The notes beneath the pieces are model-generated. The model was not told where the DNA came from. It made no database searches and saw nothing but the letters and a program-made list of their open reading frames with translations. Below, one piece after another: positions 6,220 to 6,391 of a stretch of DNA of 6,391 nt (position 1 is its first letter; each line of letters starts with the position of its first letter). Made by a program: the position numbers and the translations under genes. This DNA is from JADJPL01 sp964607915 (GTDB lineage Bacteria; Bacteroidota; Bacteroidia; Chitinophagales; Saprospiraceae): contig CAZSMU010000180.1 in assembly GCA_964607915.1 (NCBI GenBank), positions 1 to 6,391 of the forward strand, in the 5' to 3' direction.

Positions 6220-6391
6220 ATGCCCAAAAAACTCCCGCTCGGCTTACAGGATTTCCGCGGCATCATAGAGGATGGCTACAAGTACGTGGATAAAACCCAA
6301 TACTTGTATGCACTCGCTTCTACGGGCAAATACTTCTTCCTCTCCCGCCCCCGCCGCTTCGGCAAGTCCATTACGGTTTCTACCCTGCACG
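6220..6391 (+). CDS. AAA-ATPase-like / PD-(D/E)XK family protein, 5' part only
   Basis: The first 57 codons of a gene cut by the window end. The visible sequence is characteristic: L-P-L-G-L-Q-D-F near the start, then Y-K-Y-V-D-K-T (20-26), then G-K-Y-F-F-L-S-R-P-R-R-F-G-K-S (36-50). This matches the N-terminus of the 'AAA-ATPase_like' family (PF09820). Full-length members, usually about 500-570 residues, carry a C-terminal PD-(D/E)XK nuclease-like domain; that part is outside the window and is expected, not seen. The R-P-R-R-F-G-K-S segment is in the place of a Walker A loop and keeps the G-K-S end. Such genes are often multicopy in Bacteroidota genomes and their role is not established. The start is well placed after a TAnnTTTG element. 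Confidence 0.88.
   Translation, partial: MPKKLPLGLQDFRGIIEDGYKYVDKTQYLYALASTGKYFFLSRPRRFGKSITVSTLH

Noticed and set aside
1..6391. CRISPR array, tRNA or rRNA genes, insertion sequence, or complete defence system
   Set aside because: No regularly spaced repeats, cloverleaf-like sequence or transposase motif was seen. The AAA-ATPase-like gene is only a fragment and its family is not an established defence system.

Overview
The window reads as chromosomal DNA from a GC-rich member of the Bacteroidota. I favour a Saprospiria/Lewinella-like lineage, but that placement is only a guess. The support is: a lipoprotein resembling the Bacteroidota DUF6340 family; the start of an 'AAA-ATPase-like / PD-(D/E)XK' protein of the type that is multicopy in Bacteroidota; no Shine-Dalgarno sequences ahead of the starts; and a TAnnTTTG-type -7 promoter element before the last gene. 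All six genes lie on the + strand, gaps are short, and no stretch over 300 bases lacks a gene.

Left part (79-3983): a two-gene unit with a 14-base gap. The first gene encodes a lipoprotein with TPR-like C-terminal helices. The second encodes an exported protein of 948 residues. It joins an unassigned glycoside-hydrolase-like region (beta domain, probable TIM barrel, beta domain) to a C-terminal formylglycine-generating-enzyme (FGE/SUMF1) fold. That FGE domain keeps its framework motifs and the structural cysteine pair, but has lost both catalytic copper-binding cysteines. It is the most interesting object in the window.

Middle part (4076-6094): a tight cluster of a membrane-anchored alpha/beta hydrolase, uracil-DNA glycosylase (ung) and a small DUF423 membrane protein. 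The first two overlap by 20 bases and the last pair is 17 bases apart. They look co-transcribed, with no obvious shared pathway. Near-identical sequences of about 30 bases (3981-4009 and 6095-6124) flank this cluster as direct repeats. Each begins at or directly after the stop codon of the preceding gene.

Right edge (6095-6391): an intergenic region with the second repeat copy, a 10-base palindrome and a good -7 promoter element, then the first 57 codons of the AAA-ATPase-like gene, cut by the window end. I found no tRNA, rRNA, CRISPR array, transposase or complete defence system.
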